DNA from: an uncultured Elusimicrobiales bacterium
GTDB lineage: Bacteria > Elusimicrobiota > Elusimicrobia > Elusimicrobiales > Elusimicrobiaceae
DNA length: 15,854 nt
Assembly: GCA_944325235.1 (NCBI GenBank)
Contig: CALUZE010000017.1
Location: 1 to 15,854 of the forward strand
Direction of reading: 5' to 3'
Every line of letters begins with the position of its first letter. The first letter of the stretch is position 1. This document shows positions 6,856 to 13,992 of this stretch, piece after piece. The notes under the pieces are model-generated. The model saw nothing but the letters and a program-made list of their open reading frames with translations, was not told the DNA's origin and ran no database searches. The position numbers were made by a program, and so were the translations under genes.

Positions 6856-8774
6856 GCAATTCACACAACACCATTCACACCGCGCATTGCTGCGGGGCCT
6901 GCGCTTCGGCGCACGGCTGTGCGGTGGAAGAGCCGACCCAGGATTGGAAAAAATTAATCTGGGCCGCGGTCCTTTTTGTGGCGGCGCTTGTATTGCCGGT
7001 GGCGGGGTGGCTCAAAATTACGCTGTATGCCCTGTCCTACCTGGTATGCGGAATGGAAGTGCTGATTAAATCCGTCCGCAACATTCGCGCGGGGGAAGTG
7101 TTTGACGAAAACTTTCTGATGGCGCTCGCCACCTTTGGCGCGTGGGGCATTGGCCAATACCCGGAAGCGGCGGCCGTCATGCTGTTCTACCAAATGGGGG
7201 AACTCTTGCAGGAATACGCTGCCGGTAAGTCCCGCCGCAGCATTGTAAAACTGATGGACTTGCGCCCGGAATTTGCCCGTGTGGTGCGCCAAGGCACCGA
7301 AGCCGAGGTAAACCCGCGGGACGTGATGGTGGGGGAAATTACCCGCGTGCGCCCCGGGGAACGGGTACCGTTGGACGGCGTGGTCGTAAGCGGGGAAGGC
7401 CATTTGGACGCCTCTGCCCTGACGGGGGAATCCCGCCCGGTCAGCGCGGTGCCCGGGGCCAGCATTTTGGCCGGAAGCATTAGTGTGGACGCCACGCTGG
7501 ACATCCGCACCCAAAAATCGTATGAAAATTCCGCCGTGGCCAAAATTTTGGAACTGGCCGAAAACGCCGCCAATAAAAAATCCGCGGCCGAAAAATTCAT
7601 CACCCGCTTTGCCCGCGTGTACACGCCGGCCGTAGTGGCGGTGGCCGTATTGGTGGCGGTGGTGCCGCCGCTGGTGTGGGAAGAAGCGGCCTTTAAAACC
7701 TGGTTCTACCGCGCGCTTATCTTTTTGGTGATTTCGTGCCCGTGCGCGTTGGTATTGTCGGTTCCGTTGGGGTTTTTCGGCGGGATTGGTGGCGCGGCCA
7801 AAAACGGGATTTTGATTAAAGGCGGGTCGTATGTGGAGCGGTTGGCACACATCTATACGCTGGCTTTTGACAAAACCGGTACGCTGACGCAGGGCGTGTT
7901 TGAAGTCACTGCCGCCGTACCTGCCGCGGGCGTGGCGCAGGAAGAATTATTGCGCTGGGCGGCCCTGGCGGAACAACATTCCAATCACCCGATTGCCAAG
8001 GCTATCCTTAAAAAAGCGCGCGAAACAACTATCGTTCCCGCCAAGGAAGTGCGCTTGACGGAACGCGCCGGCGAAGGGGTGGAAGCCCAATGCGAAGAAA
8101 ACGTCATCCTGGCCGGAAATGCGCGTTTAATGGCGCGTTTTAATGTGTCCGGTGTGCAGGAAGGCACGGGCACTTGCGTATACGTGGCCGCCAACGGGCA
8201 GTACAAAGGCCGGCTGGAACTGGGGGACAAACCCAAACCCGGCGCCCAGGAAGCGCTGCAGGAATTAGGGAAATACGTCAAACAGACGGTTATTTTAAGC
8301 GGTGACGCACCCGAAGCCGTGCAGAAAACGGCCCAAGAACTGGGTGTTACGCAGGCCTACGGCGGGCTGTTGCCGGGCGGAAAAGTGGAAAAACTGGAAA
8401 GCCTCATCCAAGCCGCGCCCAAAGGCGCCGTGACTGCGTTTGCCGGGGACGGCATTAACGACGCGCCGGTGTTGGCGCGGGCCGACTTGGCGTTAGCCAT
8501 GGGCGCATTGGGTTCGGACGCCGCCATAGAAGCCGCGGACGTGGTGCTGATGACCGATGAGCTGAAAAAGATTGCCTTGGGCATCCGCATTGCGCGCAAA
8601 ACGCTGTGGGTGGTCAAACAGAATGTGGTGTTTGCGCTGACGGTGAAAGCGGCGGTGCTGGTGCTGGGCGTAATGGGGCTGGCCAATATGTGGGCGGCCG
8701 TGTTTGCCGATGTGGGGGTATCGCTGTTGGCGGTGGCTAACTCGCTGCGGCCGCTGTACTTTAAAGAAAAATAG
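6852..8774 (+). CDS. zntA: Zinc/cadmium/lead-exporting P1B-type ATPase
   Basis: This membrane ATPase should pump Zn2+, Cd2+ or Pb2+ out of the cytoplasm. Its 640 residues hold the complete core: the actuator TGES at 191-194, the membrane metal site CPC at 296-298 (in ISCPCALVLSVP), the phosphorylation site D340 in DKTGTLT, the P1B HP motif at 379-380 and the hinge GDGINDAP at 532-539. The last membrane segment has FADVGVSLLAVANSLR with D620, the group P1B-2 signature that separates Zn/Cd pumps from copper pumps. The N-terminus lacks a full heavy-metal-associated domain (no GMTCxxC fold). It has only a short His/Cys-rich tail, residues 10-24, with CCGAC and HGC, so the protein is shorter than E. 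coli ZntA. It overlaps the repressor gene by 4 bp and ends before a strong terminator. CadA is an equally good name. Confidence 0.93.
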   Translation: MSNSHNTIHTAHCCGACASAHGCAVEEPTQDWKKLIWAAVLFVAALVLPVAGWLKITLYALSYLVCGMEVLIKSVRNIRAGEVFDENFLMALATFGAWGIGQYPEAAAVMLFYQMGELLQEYAAGKSRRSIVKLMDLRPEFARVVRQGTEAEVNPRDVMVGEITRVRPGERVPLDGVVVSGEGHLDASALTGESRPVSAVPGASILAGSISVDATLDIRTQKSYENSAVAKILELAENAANKKSAAEKFITRFARVYTPAVVAVAVLVAVVPPLVWEEAAFKTWFYRALIFLVISCPCALVLSVPLGFFGGIGGAAKNGILIKGGSYVERLAHIYTLAFDKTGTLTQGVFEVTAAVPAAGVAQEELLRWAALAEQHSNHPIAKAILKKARETTIVPAKEVRLTERAGEGVEAQCEENVILAGNARLMARFNVSGVQEGTGTCVYVAANGQYKGRLELGDKPKPGAQEALQELGKYVKQTVILSGDAPEAVQKTAQELGVTQAYGGLLPGGKVEKLESLIQAAPKGAVTAFAGDGINDAPVLARADLALAMGALGSDAAIEAADVVLMTDELKKIALGIRIARKTLWVVKQNVVFALTVKAAVLVLGVMGLANMWAAVFADVGVSLLAVANSLRPLYFKEK

Positions 8775-8787
8775 CCAAAGAAGTCCC

Positions 8788-8818
8788 AAAAAATCCCGCC
8801 TGATAAGCGGGATTTTTT
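8788..8818. terminator. Bidirectional terminator between the zinc ATPase and mltG
   Basis: AAAAAATCCCGC (8788-8799) and GCGGGATTTTTT (8807-8818) form a perfect 12-bp stem with a 7-nt loop. It begins 14 bp after the ATPase stop and ends 11 bp before the mltG stop on the other strand. The T tract in each direction suits both convergent units. Confidence 0.9.
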
Positions 8819-8829
8819 ATGTATCCAAA

Positions 8830-9795
8830 TTACCGGTTCCGGATACGCTGGATGTGGCGGCGGTGTTCATCGTACGTTTTGGAAAACACGTGTCGGCCGC
8901 CCGTATCGGCCACAAAGTAGAGGGCGTCAAAGTTCTTTTCCGGGTTGAGCACACCCAATACGGACTCGCGGCTGGGGTTGCAAATGGGCCCCGGCGGCAG
9001 GCCGGCGTTGCGGTAGGTGTTGTAGGGGGATTTGACGCGCAAATCTTTGTAGGTAAGGCCCTTTTTCCAGTAGCGGTCTTCCTTCATATTGTATCCCAGT
9101 GCGTACTGCACCGTCGGGTCCGCTTCCAGGCGTTTGCCAATGCGAAAGCGGTTTAAATACACGGCGGCAATTTTGGGCCGCTCGTCGTGCACGACGGCTT
9201 CGCGCTCCACAATGGAGGCCACGGTAAGCACCTGTTTTTCGGTCAAGTTCGTCGGATATTTGCGGAACAGCGGCGCAATGTTTTTGCGGTACTGCATCAG
9301 CATTTCGTCCACCACTTTTTGGGCGGGGGTGTTTTCCGCAAACAAATACGTGGAGGGGAACAAATAGCCTTCCAGGTCTTTTTCGCGCACGATATCCAAA
9401 AACGCTTTGGCGTCCGTAATGCCTTTTTCGGCCAGCAGGTCGGCCATTTCTTCGCTGCGCCAGCCTTCCAAAAAAGTCACTTTTTCGTAGTGGATGCACT
9501 TGCCGCTTTTAATACAGTTGATGACTTCAAAGGCGGAGGTGTTTTTGCGCAAATCAAACCGGCCGGCCTTTAAATCGCGCGCGGACGAAGTCACGCGCAT
9601 CAGCGCTTTAAAGAAGCATTCGCTGCGGATGATTCCCTTTTCCTTTAGCATATGTGCCACTTCGGCGCCGCTTTGGCCGGGTTTAATTTCCACCACCACC
9701 AGCGGCCCTTTGCTGAAGAAACACGCCTTCACCGTCCAGCAACCGCCGATAAACACACACAGCACCAGGCACAACAGAAAAATAAATTTTTTCAT
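8830..9795 (-). CDS. mltG: Endolytic murein transglycosylase (MltG/YceG family)
   Basis: MltG cuts nascent glycan strands within the chain at the outer face of the inner membrane and is thought to set glycan length. At 321 residues it is close to E. coli MltG. An N-terminal hydrophobic segment (residues 4-19) ends in IGGC, so it could be an uncleaved anchor or a poor lipobox. A LysM-like region follows (VVVEIKPGQSGAEVAHMLKE). The YceG core has LEGYLFPSTY (141-150), ASIVEREA with the expected catalytic E197, LEADPTVQYAL (223-233), SPYNTYRNAGLPPGP (256-270) and LYFVADTGGRHVFSKTYDEH (292-311). It starts 4 bp after the tyrS stop without a clear ribosome site, so translation is probably coupled to tyrS. 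Confidence 0.93.
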   Translation of the reverse strand: MKKFIFLLCLVLCVFIGGCWTVKACFFSKGPLVVVEIKPGQSGAEVAHMLKEKGIIRSECFFKALMRVTSSARDLKAGRFDLRKNTSAFEVINCIKSGKCIHYEKVTFLEGWRSEEMADLLAEKGITDAKAFLDIVREKDLEGYLFPSTYLFAENTPAQKVVDEMLMQYRKNIAPLFRKYPTNLTEKQVLTVASIVEREAVVHDERPKIAAVYLNRFRIGKRLEADPTVQYALGYNMKEDRYWKKGLTYKDLRVKSPYNTYRNAGLPPGPICNPSRESVLGVLNPEKNFDALYFVADTGGRHVFSKTYDEHRRHIQRIRNR

Positions 9796-9799
9796 CTTG

Positions 9800-10960
9800 T
9801 TACTTTACCAATTTAAAGAAATGGCGTTTGCCCACTTGCAGCACATCGCCCGGTTCAAACGCCAGCGGGCCGTCCGCGGTTACTTTTTCGCCTTTCAACC
9901 GCACGGCGCCCTGGTCAATCAATCCGCGGGCTTTGTTTTTGCTTTGGGCCGCGCCGGCCGCAAAAATGACGGCCGATATCAGCGCTCCGTCCTGCGGCTT
10001 AAACTCGGGGATATCGGTGGGGAGTTCCTTTTTGGAGAAGACTTTCTCAAAATTTTGCAGCGCTGCGTCGGCCGCTTCTTTGTTGTGGAAACGCGTCACC
10101 AGCAGGCCGGCCAGTTTTTTCTTGGCGGCCATGGGGTGCATGGCTTTGATTTCGTCCATATTTTCGGACGTTAACAGCTCGTAGTACATCGGCATCAGTT
10201 CGTCCGGGATGGACATCAGCTTGCCGAACATATCATTCGGTTCGTCGTTCAGCCCCACGTAGTTGCCGTAAGATTTGGACATTTTCTTCACGCCGTCCAA
10301 CCCCACCAACAGCGGCACCGTAATGGCCACCTGCGGTTCCTGCCCGTGGTTCTTTTGCAGTTGGCGGCCTACGAGCAAGTTGAAAATCTGGTCCGTGCCG
10401 CCCAATTCCACGTCCGCTTCCAGCGCTACGGAATCCTGCCCCTGGAACAAGCTGTACAGCACTTCCAGCAGGCTGATCGGGTTGCCGGCGGACATACGCT
10501 TTTTGAAATCGTCGCGTTCCAACACTTGCGCCACAGTCACTTTTTGCAGCGTTTGCAGCAGTTCTTTGCCGGTGGTAAAGGGTTCCAGCCATTCGCTGTT
10601 AAAGCGGATTTCCGTTTTGGCCGGGGCCAATACTTTAAAAGCCTGGTCGGTATAGGTTTTGGCGTTTTCCAAAATTTTCTCGCGCGGAAGAACGGGGCGC
10701 GTGGAATCGCGGCCGGAAGGGTCGCCCACGGCGGCGGTAAAATCGCCGATGACGAGCACGGCCTTATGCCCCAAATCCTGGAAGCGCCGCAACAGCGACA
10801 GCGCCACACTGTGCCCCAAGTGCAAGTCGGCGCTGGTCGGGTCGCAGCCGAGTTTTACCTTCAGCGTTTTGCCGCTTTCCAGTTTTTTGGCTAAATCGGC
10901 TTTGGACACTACGTCTACGCAGCCGCGCGTTAAAAAATTGATTTGTTCTTCCACAGTCAT
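9800..10960 (-). CDS. tyrS: Tyrosyl-tRNA synthetase
   Basis: This class I aminoacyl-tRNA synthetase charges tRNA-Tyr in the cytoplasm. The nucleotide-binding signature appears as HLGH at 47-50 in KLGCDPTSADLHLGH, and the second signature KMSKS is at 226-230. GGTDQIFNLLVGRQ near 187-200 is the typical tyrosine and ATP pocket segment. A C-terminal S4-like RNA-binding domain (about 320-386) includes ARGLIDQGAVRLKGEKV. The form with CDPTSADLHLGH resembles the TyrZ-type enzymes rather than E. coli TyrS. At 386 residues it is of normal length. GGAG (complement of 10969-10972) lies 8 bp before the ATG. It forms a two-gene unit with mltG, and an extended -10 promoter is placed just upstream. Confidence 0.94.
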   Translation of the reverse strand: MTVEEQINFLTRGCVDVVSKADLAKKLESGKTLKVKLGCDPTSADLHLGHSVALSLLRRFQDLGHKAVLVIGDFTAAVGDPSGRDSTRPVLPREKILENAKTYTDQAFKVLAPAKTEIRFNSEWLEPFTTGKELLQTLQKVTVAQVLERDDFKKRMSAGNPISLLEVLYSLFQGQDSVALEADVELGGTDQIFNLLVGRQLQKNHGQEPQVAITVPLLVGLDGVKKMSKSYGNYVGLNDEPNDMFGKLMSIPDELMPMYYELLTSENMDEIKAMHPMAAKKKLAGLLVTRFHNKEAADAALQNFEKVFSKKELPTDIPEFKPQDGALISAVIFAAGAAQSKNKARGLIDQGAVRLKGEKVTADGPLAFEPGDVLQVGKRHFFKLVK

Positions 10961-10994
10961 TGTATAATCTCCATCCTAACAGGCTATTTTTTAT

Positions 10995-11003
10995 ATTTTA
11001 CCA
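10995..11003 (-). promoter_or_regulatory. Candidate extended -10 promoter of tyrS-mltG
   Basis: On the - strand TGGTAAAAT (complement of 10995-11003) fits an extended -10 box, TGnTAnnnT. No good -35 is visible at the right distance. It lies between the upstream terminator and the tyrS ribosome site and would give a leader of about 30 nt. The position is sensible but the sequence support is moderate. Confidence 0.45.
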
Positions 11004-11013
11004 TATACAAACC

Positions 11014-11043
11014 AAAACCGCCCGCCGTGTTTGCGGCGGGCGG
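11014..11043 (-). terminator. Intrinsic terminator after the shorter DUF805 gene
   Basis: The arms CCGCCCGCCG (11018-11027) and CGGCGGGCGG (11034-11043) pair perfectly around a 6-nt loop. On the - strand the hairpin is followed by TTTTGGTTTG. It starts 15 bp after the stop of the gene at 11059 and separates it from tyrS. The T tract is short and interrupted, but the stem is very GC-rich. Confidence 0.8.
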
Positions 11044-11058
11044 CGGGTGTTCAAAAGG

Positions 11059-11385
11059 TTAATACCCAAGCGGCGGCCCAAAGCGGTTAAACCCGCGCTC
11101 TCCCGGCCACACGCACACCACAATCACGCACGGAGGGAAAAACAGCTGCAATAAAAACCACCAGCCGCTTAACCCCATATCGTGCAGGCGCCGCACGGAC
11201 GCCACCCAATACGAAAGAAACGCCAGCAGCAGCACGCCGCTTCCGAAAAATAAAAAGATGAGCGCAATCGGGTTGAGGCTTTCGCCTTTCCCGCCCAACA
11301 TCCACAACAGCGACCCGAGCGCATACAAAATAATCACGGCCCCTAATCGGAACAAATAGCCTAATCGGCCCAATCTTGTATTCAT
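11059..11385 (-). CDS. DUF805 family small membrane protein (108 aa)
   Basis: This is a small integral membrane protein of the DUF805 (YhaH-like) family, whose function is unknown. The family signature is the block VRRLHDMGLSGWW between hydrophobic segments, with FNRFGPP near the C-terminus. I see about three to four hydrophobic stretches: residues 10-30, 40-62 and 75-92. The N-terminus TRLGRLGYLFRL is a short form of the usual FxGRxGRxxF start. A stretch of Gs (AGGGGGT) 3 bp before the ATG acts as ribosome site. It has its own extended -10 promoter and a strong terminator. A longer DUF805 gene lies just upstream, so the pair looks like an old duplication or repeated acquisition. Confidence 0.82.
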   Translation of the reverse strand: MNTRLGRLGYLFRLGAVIILYALGSLLWMLGGKGESLNPIALIFLFFGSGVLLLAFLSYWVASVRRLHDMGLSGWWFLLQLFFPPCVIVVCVWPGERGFNRFGPPLGY

Positions 11386-11407
11386 AATACCCCCTGTTTC
11401 ATCGTTT

Positions 11408-11427
11408 AGTATAGCAAAACCGGTTTT
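11408..11427 (-). promoter_or_regulatory. Extended -10 promoter with adjacent palindrome, upstream of the shorter DUF805 gene
   Basis: On the - strand TGCTATACT (complement of 11408-11416) is a strong extended -10 box. No convincing -35 box lies at 16-18 bp. Immediately upstream, sharing one base, is the perfect 12-bp palindrome AAAACCGGTTTT (11416-11427). The palindrome could be a regulator site or chance, and nothing here shows what would bind it. Confidence 0.5.
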
Positions 11428-11457
11428 ACTGCACCTTGTAAAAAAAGGGTTACGCCG

Positions 11458-11994
11458 TTACAGCGCGGCGGCGGCCAAGCCCAGCATCAACAGCGGCAGC
11501 AAGGAAAACACCACCGTTCCGGCCACAATCACGCCCAACACCCACGGGTGAGTGGAAAATACAGCCGGGAAAAACGGTTCCGCGGCCGGTGCAAAGCGGT
11601 TGGCGGCGGGGTTGGCGCGCTTGAGCGAAAAGAACAAAATCAGCACAAGGCCCAGCACCGTAAACACCCACTGGCTATCGCTCCACACAAATGCCCCGAC
11701 CGTGACCAAAATTAAATAGCCGATGTACCACCAGCCGGACCAATTAAAATCGTGCAGGCGACGGAAAAATACCGCTATGGATATCCACACCAAAAACACC
11801 AACACGGGAATCTGCACCAGCCCCACCGCAATGAGAAACAGGCTTTTAAGCAAACTCATTTCATTTCCGCCCAACACTAACCACACCCCACCCGCAGACA
11901 GCACGCACGACACCAGCTGCATCACCAGGCTGACGGCGGCAAATTCTTCCCGCCCGGCCCGTCCGGAAAACCGAAACAAATTCAACCAATTCAT
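11458..11994 (-). CDS. DUF805 family membrane protein (178 aa)
   Basis: This is a second and longer DUF805 family protein of unknown function. It starts with the family-typical LFRFSGRAGREEF, has FRRLHDFNWSGWWYIGYLIL near residues 77-96, and ANRFAPAAEP near 131-140. Hydrophobic segments flank these blocks. A further C-terminal segment (HPWVLGVIVAGTVVFSLLPLL), beyond the usual end of the family, would add one membrane helix. AAGGAG (complement of 12002-12007) lies 7 bp before the ATG and touches the priA stop codon, which is 12 bp upstream. It is therefore probably co-transcribed with priA at the end of the gmk unit. No terminator is evident after it. Confidence 0.82.
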   Translation of the reverse strand: MNWLNLFRFSGRAGREEFAAVSLVMQLVSCVLSAGGVWLVLGGNEMSLLKSLFLIAVGLVQIPVLVFLVWISIAVFFRRLHDFNWSGWWYIGYLILVTVGAFVWSDSQWVFTVLGLVLILFFSLKRANPAANRFAPAAEPFFPAVFSTHPWVLGVIVAGTVVFSLLPLLMLGLAAAAL

Positions 11995-12006
11995 ACTCTT
12001 TCTCCT

Positions 12007-13977
12007 TTAGTAAAAATCATACGGGTCGGCCGACACCTTGACCGCCGCCTTTTTGGCCGGCACAAAGGAGTCTAGCTCCGCCAACAATTCAAGCCACCGC
12101 TTTTCATCCGTCTTAAACAGCAAATACTGCTTTTTCAGTACGTCCGTCTTTTTGGCGCACCACACCGGCCCCAGCGTTTCCAGCACCAGCGGCGCCGCCA
12201 ACCGTTTGATACGCGCCGTTTCGGCATTTAACAAAGTGGTTTCCTTGGCTTTAATCAGCACTTTAATGAGTCGTACAAAGGGAGGATACAAAAAACTTTC
12301 CCGCAAGGCAAGCTCGGTTTCGGCCGCGGCCTGATAATCGCCCTGCAAGAGGGGGGAATAATCGTAGGCTTCTTTGTCGGCCGCCTGGATGATTAACCGT
12401 CCGTCCGGCACGCCCGACAAATGGCCGCGCAAAGCAAACAGCATTTGCCCGTACTTTTCCGAAGCGCGGAAATCCGGCCCGTCCAGCTCCAGTTCCGCAT
12501 CCAACACGGCCGCCAGCGTTACTTTGGCCCCGCGTAAGGCGCCCGACGCCAACCGCGTGCCCACAATCACATCCGCCTGCCCGCTTTTTAAGGCGTTTAA
12601 CGCCTCAAACCCTTGGCCGGCTTTCGTTTTAAGCGTATCGGAATCCAGGCGCAGCAGGTGCGCTTTGGGAAAGAATTTGCCCAGCTCCGTGATGATTTTT
12701 TGCGTGCCGCCGCCGCGCGATTTAAAAATCAGGTTATGGCATTGCGGGCATTCCTGCTGCAAGGTTTCCGTGTGGCCGCATTTTTTGCAGACCAGGCGGT
12801 CGCCGTGTTCGGGGGTGTTTTCGCGCGCCAAAATGGCGCCGCATTTTTTGCATTTGGCGTATGCCCCGCAGTTTAAACAATAGTAGGCGTTGGAATAACC
12901 GCGGCGGTTTAAAATCAATAAAGAGGTTTCCTTGCGTTTGATGTTTTCGGCCAGTTGCTGCAACAAAAATTCCGACAAAAAGCGGCTCTTTTCGCTCTTT
13001 TTATCCGTCAATTTGATTTGCGGCGTAAACGCGTGCCCGGGCACGGGCTGCACAAACGGCAGGGATAAAACCGCGCCGTCCTGCACCATTTTAAGCAGTT
13101 CCACGCTGGGCGTGGCCGAGGCAAACAGCAGCACGGCCCCGTGCATTTTGGCGCGGAACAGCAACAAATCGCGCAAGTGGTAGTAGGGTTTGTTTTCTTC
13201 CTGCTTGTAATTGTCGTCCCCTTCGTCCAATACGGCGGCCAGGCGCAGGTTTTTAAAGGGAAGAAGCGCGCCCGAGCGCGTGGAAATGACCACGCAGGGC
13301 AAGCCGTTGGAAACGGCCGAAAAGTATTTTTTCTTTTTGCTTAAGAGCATCCGGCTGTGCCAGCAGAACACGTTGTCCGCGCCGAAGCGTTCTTCGGCCT
13401 CGGCAATAAACTGGCGCGCGGCTGCAATGTCGGGCACGGTAATCAGCACCTGGCCGTAGCCGGCCAACACTTCGCCCGCCAGGCGCAAAACGGTTTCCGT
13501 CTTGCCCGTATACGCCGGGCCGTTTAACAGCACGGGGTGGAATTCGTACGCCGGGAAAGCGCGCACCGTTTTGAGGGCGGCTTCCTGCGAGGGCGTCAAC
13601 TTAAAAGAGGGGGTTTTTACGTCTATGTGAACGGACGTGGGGGCGTTGTCCAGCTTAAAATACGGCTGCGGCGGCACGAGGGCAAACAAAATCTGCCCGA
13701 TGGGGCCGCCCCAGTGGGCCTTCATAAACCGCATCAGCGGGAACAAATCCGACCCGAACAGCGGGCGTTTGTCCACCACGGAGGCGATTTCTTTGAGTTT
13801 TACGTTTTTGGGCGCGGTGCACACTTCGCTCACCGCCGTGACCATTCCGCCCGTCAGCACGCGGCCGAACGGCGCCGTTACGCGCACGCCGGGGGTGATT
13901 TTGTCTTCCAATTCGGCGGGGACGGCGTAATCAAAATCGCGGTCCAGCGGGACGTCATACACTACTTTGCAGAACAT
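12007..13977 (-). CDS. priA: Primosomal protein N' (PriA), divergent with eroded helicase motifs
   Basis: PriA recognises stalled forks and D-loops and reloads the replicative helicase. The 656 residues show the N-terminal 3'-OH-binding domain (VVYDVPLDRDFDYAVP, 5-20; VTAPFGRVLTGGMV, 33-46). Walker A, GPAYTGKT, is at 153-160, SATPS at 287-291, and eight zinc-binding cysteines are at 367, 370, 376, 379, 397, 400, 410 and 413. VTLAAVLDAELELDGPDFRA (486-505) is clear PriA sequence. Three motifs are not normal. Walker B is DEGD (251-254) where PriA has DEEH. Motif V, normally GTQMxxKGHxF, reads GTRLASGALRG. Motif VI, normally QVAGRAGR, reads ALRGHLSG with neither arginine kept. Fork binding and primosome assembly look retained, while ATP-driven unwinding is doubtful. 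The start follows the glycosylase stop by 15 bp with no strong ribosome site. Confidence 0.9.
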   Translation of the reverse strand: MFCKVVYDVPLDRDFDYAVPAELEDKITPGVRVTAPFGRVLTGGMVTAVSEVCTAPKNVKLKEIASVVDKRPLFGSDLFPLMRFMKAHWGGPIGQILFALVPPQPYFKLDNAPTSVHIDVKTPSFKLTPSQEAALKTVRAFPAYEFHPVLLNGPAYTGKTETVLRLAGEVLAGYGQVLITVPDIAAARQFIAEAEERFGADNVFCWHSRMLLSKKKKYFSAVSNGLPCVVISTRSGALLPFKNLRLAAVLDEGDDNYKQEENKPYYHLRDLLLFRAKMHGAVLLFASATPSVELLKMVQDGAVLSLPFVQPVPGHAFTPQIKLTDKKSEKSRFLSEFLLQQLAENIKRKETSLLILNRRGYSNAYYCLNCGAYAKCKKCGAILARENTPEHGDRLVCKKCGHTETLQQECPQCHNLIFKSRGGGTQKIITELGKFFPKAHLLRLDSDTLKTKAGQGFEALNALKSGQADVIVGTRLASGALRGAKVTLAAVLDAELELDGPDFRASEKYGQMLFALRGHLSGVPDGRLIIQAADKEAYDYSPLLQGDYQAAAETELALRESFLYPPFVRLIKVLIKAKETTLLNAETARIKRLAAPLVLETLGPVWCAKKTDVLKKQYLLFKTDEKRWLELLAELDSFVPAKKAAVKVSADPYDFY

Positions 13978-13992
13978 AGAATAGAAAATGCC

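Noticed and set aside
6954..7850. Long open frame of 298 codons on the - strand
   Set aside because: It lies wholly opposite the zinc ATPase gene, is rich in His, Arg and Gly as expected of an antisense shadow, and has no recognisable domain.
9736..9795. MltG as a lipoprotein
   Set aside because: The IGGC sequence has a Gly at the second lipobox position and MltG proteins usually keep an uncleaved anchor, so I did not call a lipoprotein signal.
9494..10174. Open frame of 226 codons on the + strand across the mltG and tyrS genes
   Set aside because: It is antisense to two well-identified genes and shows no family motif.
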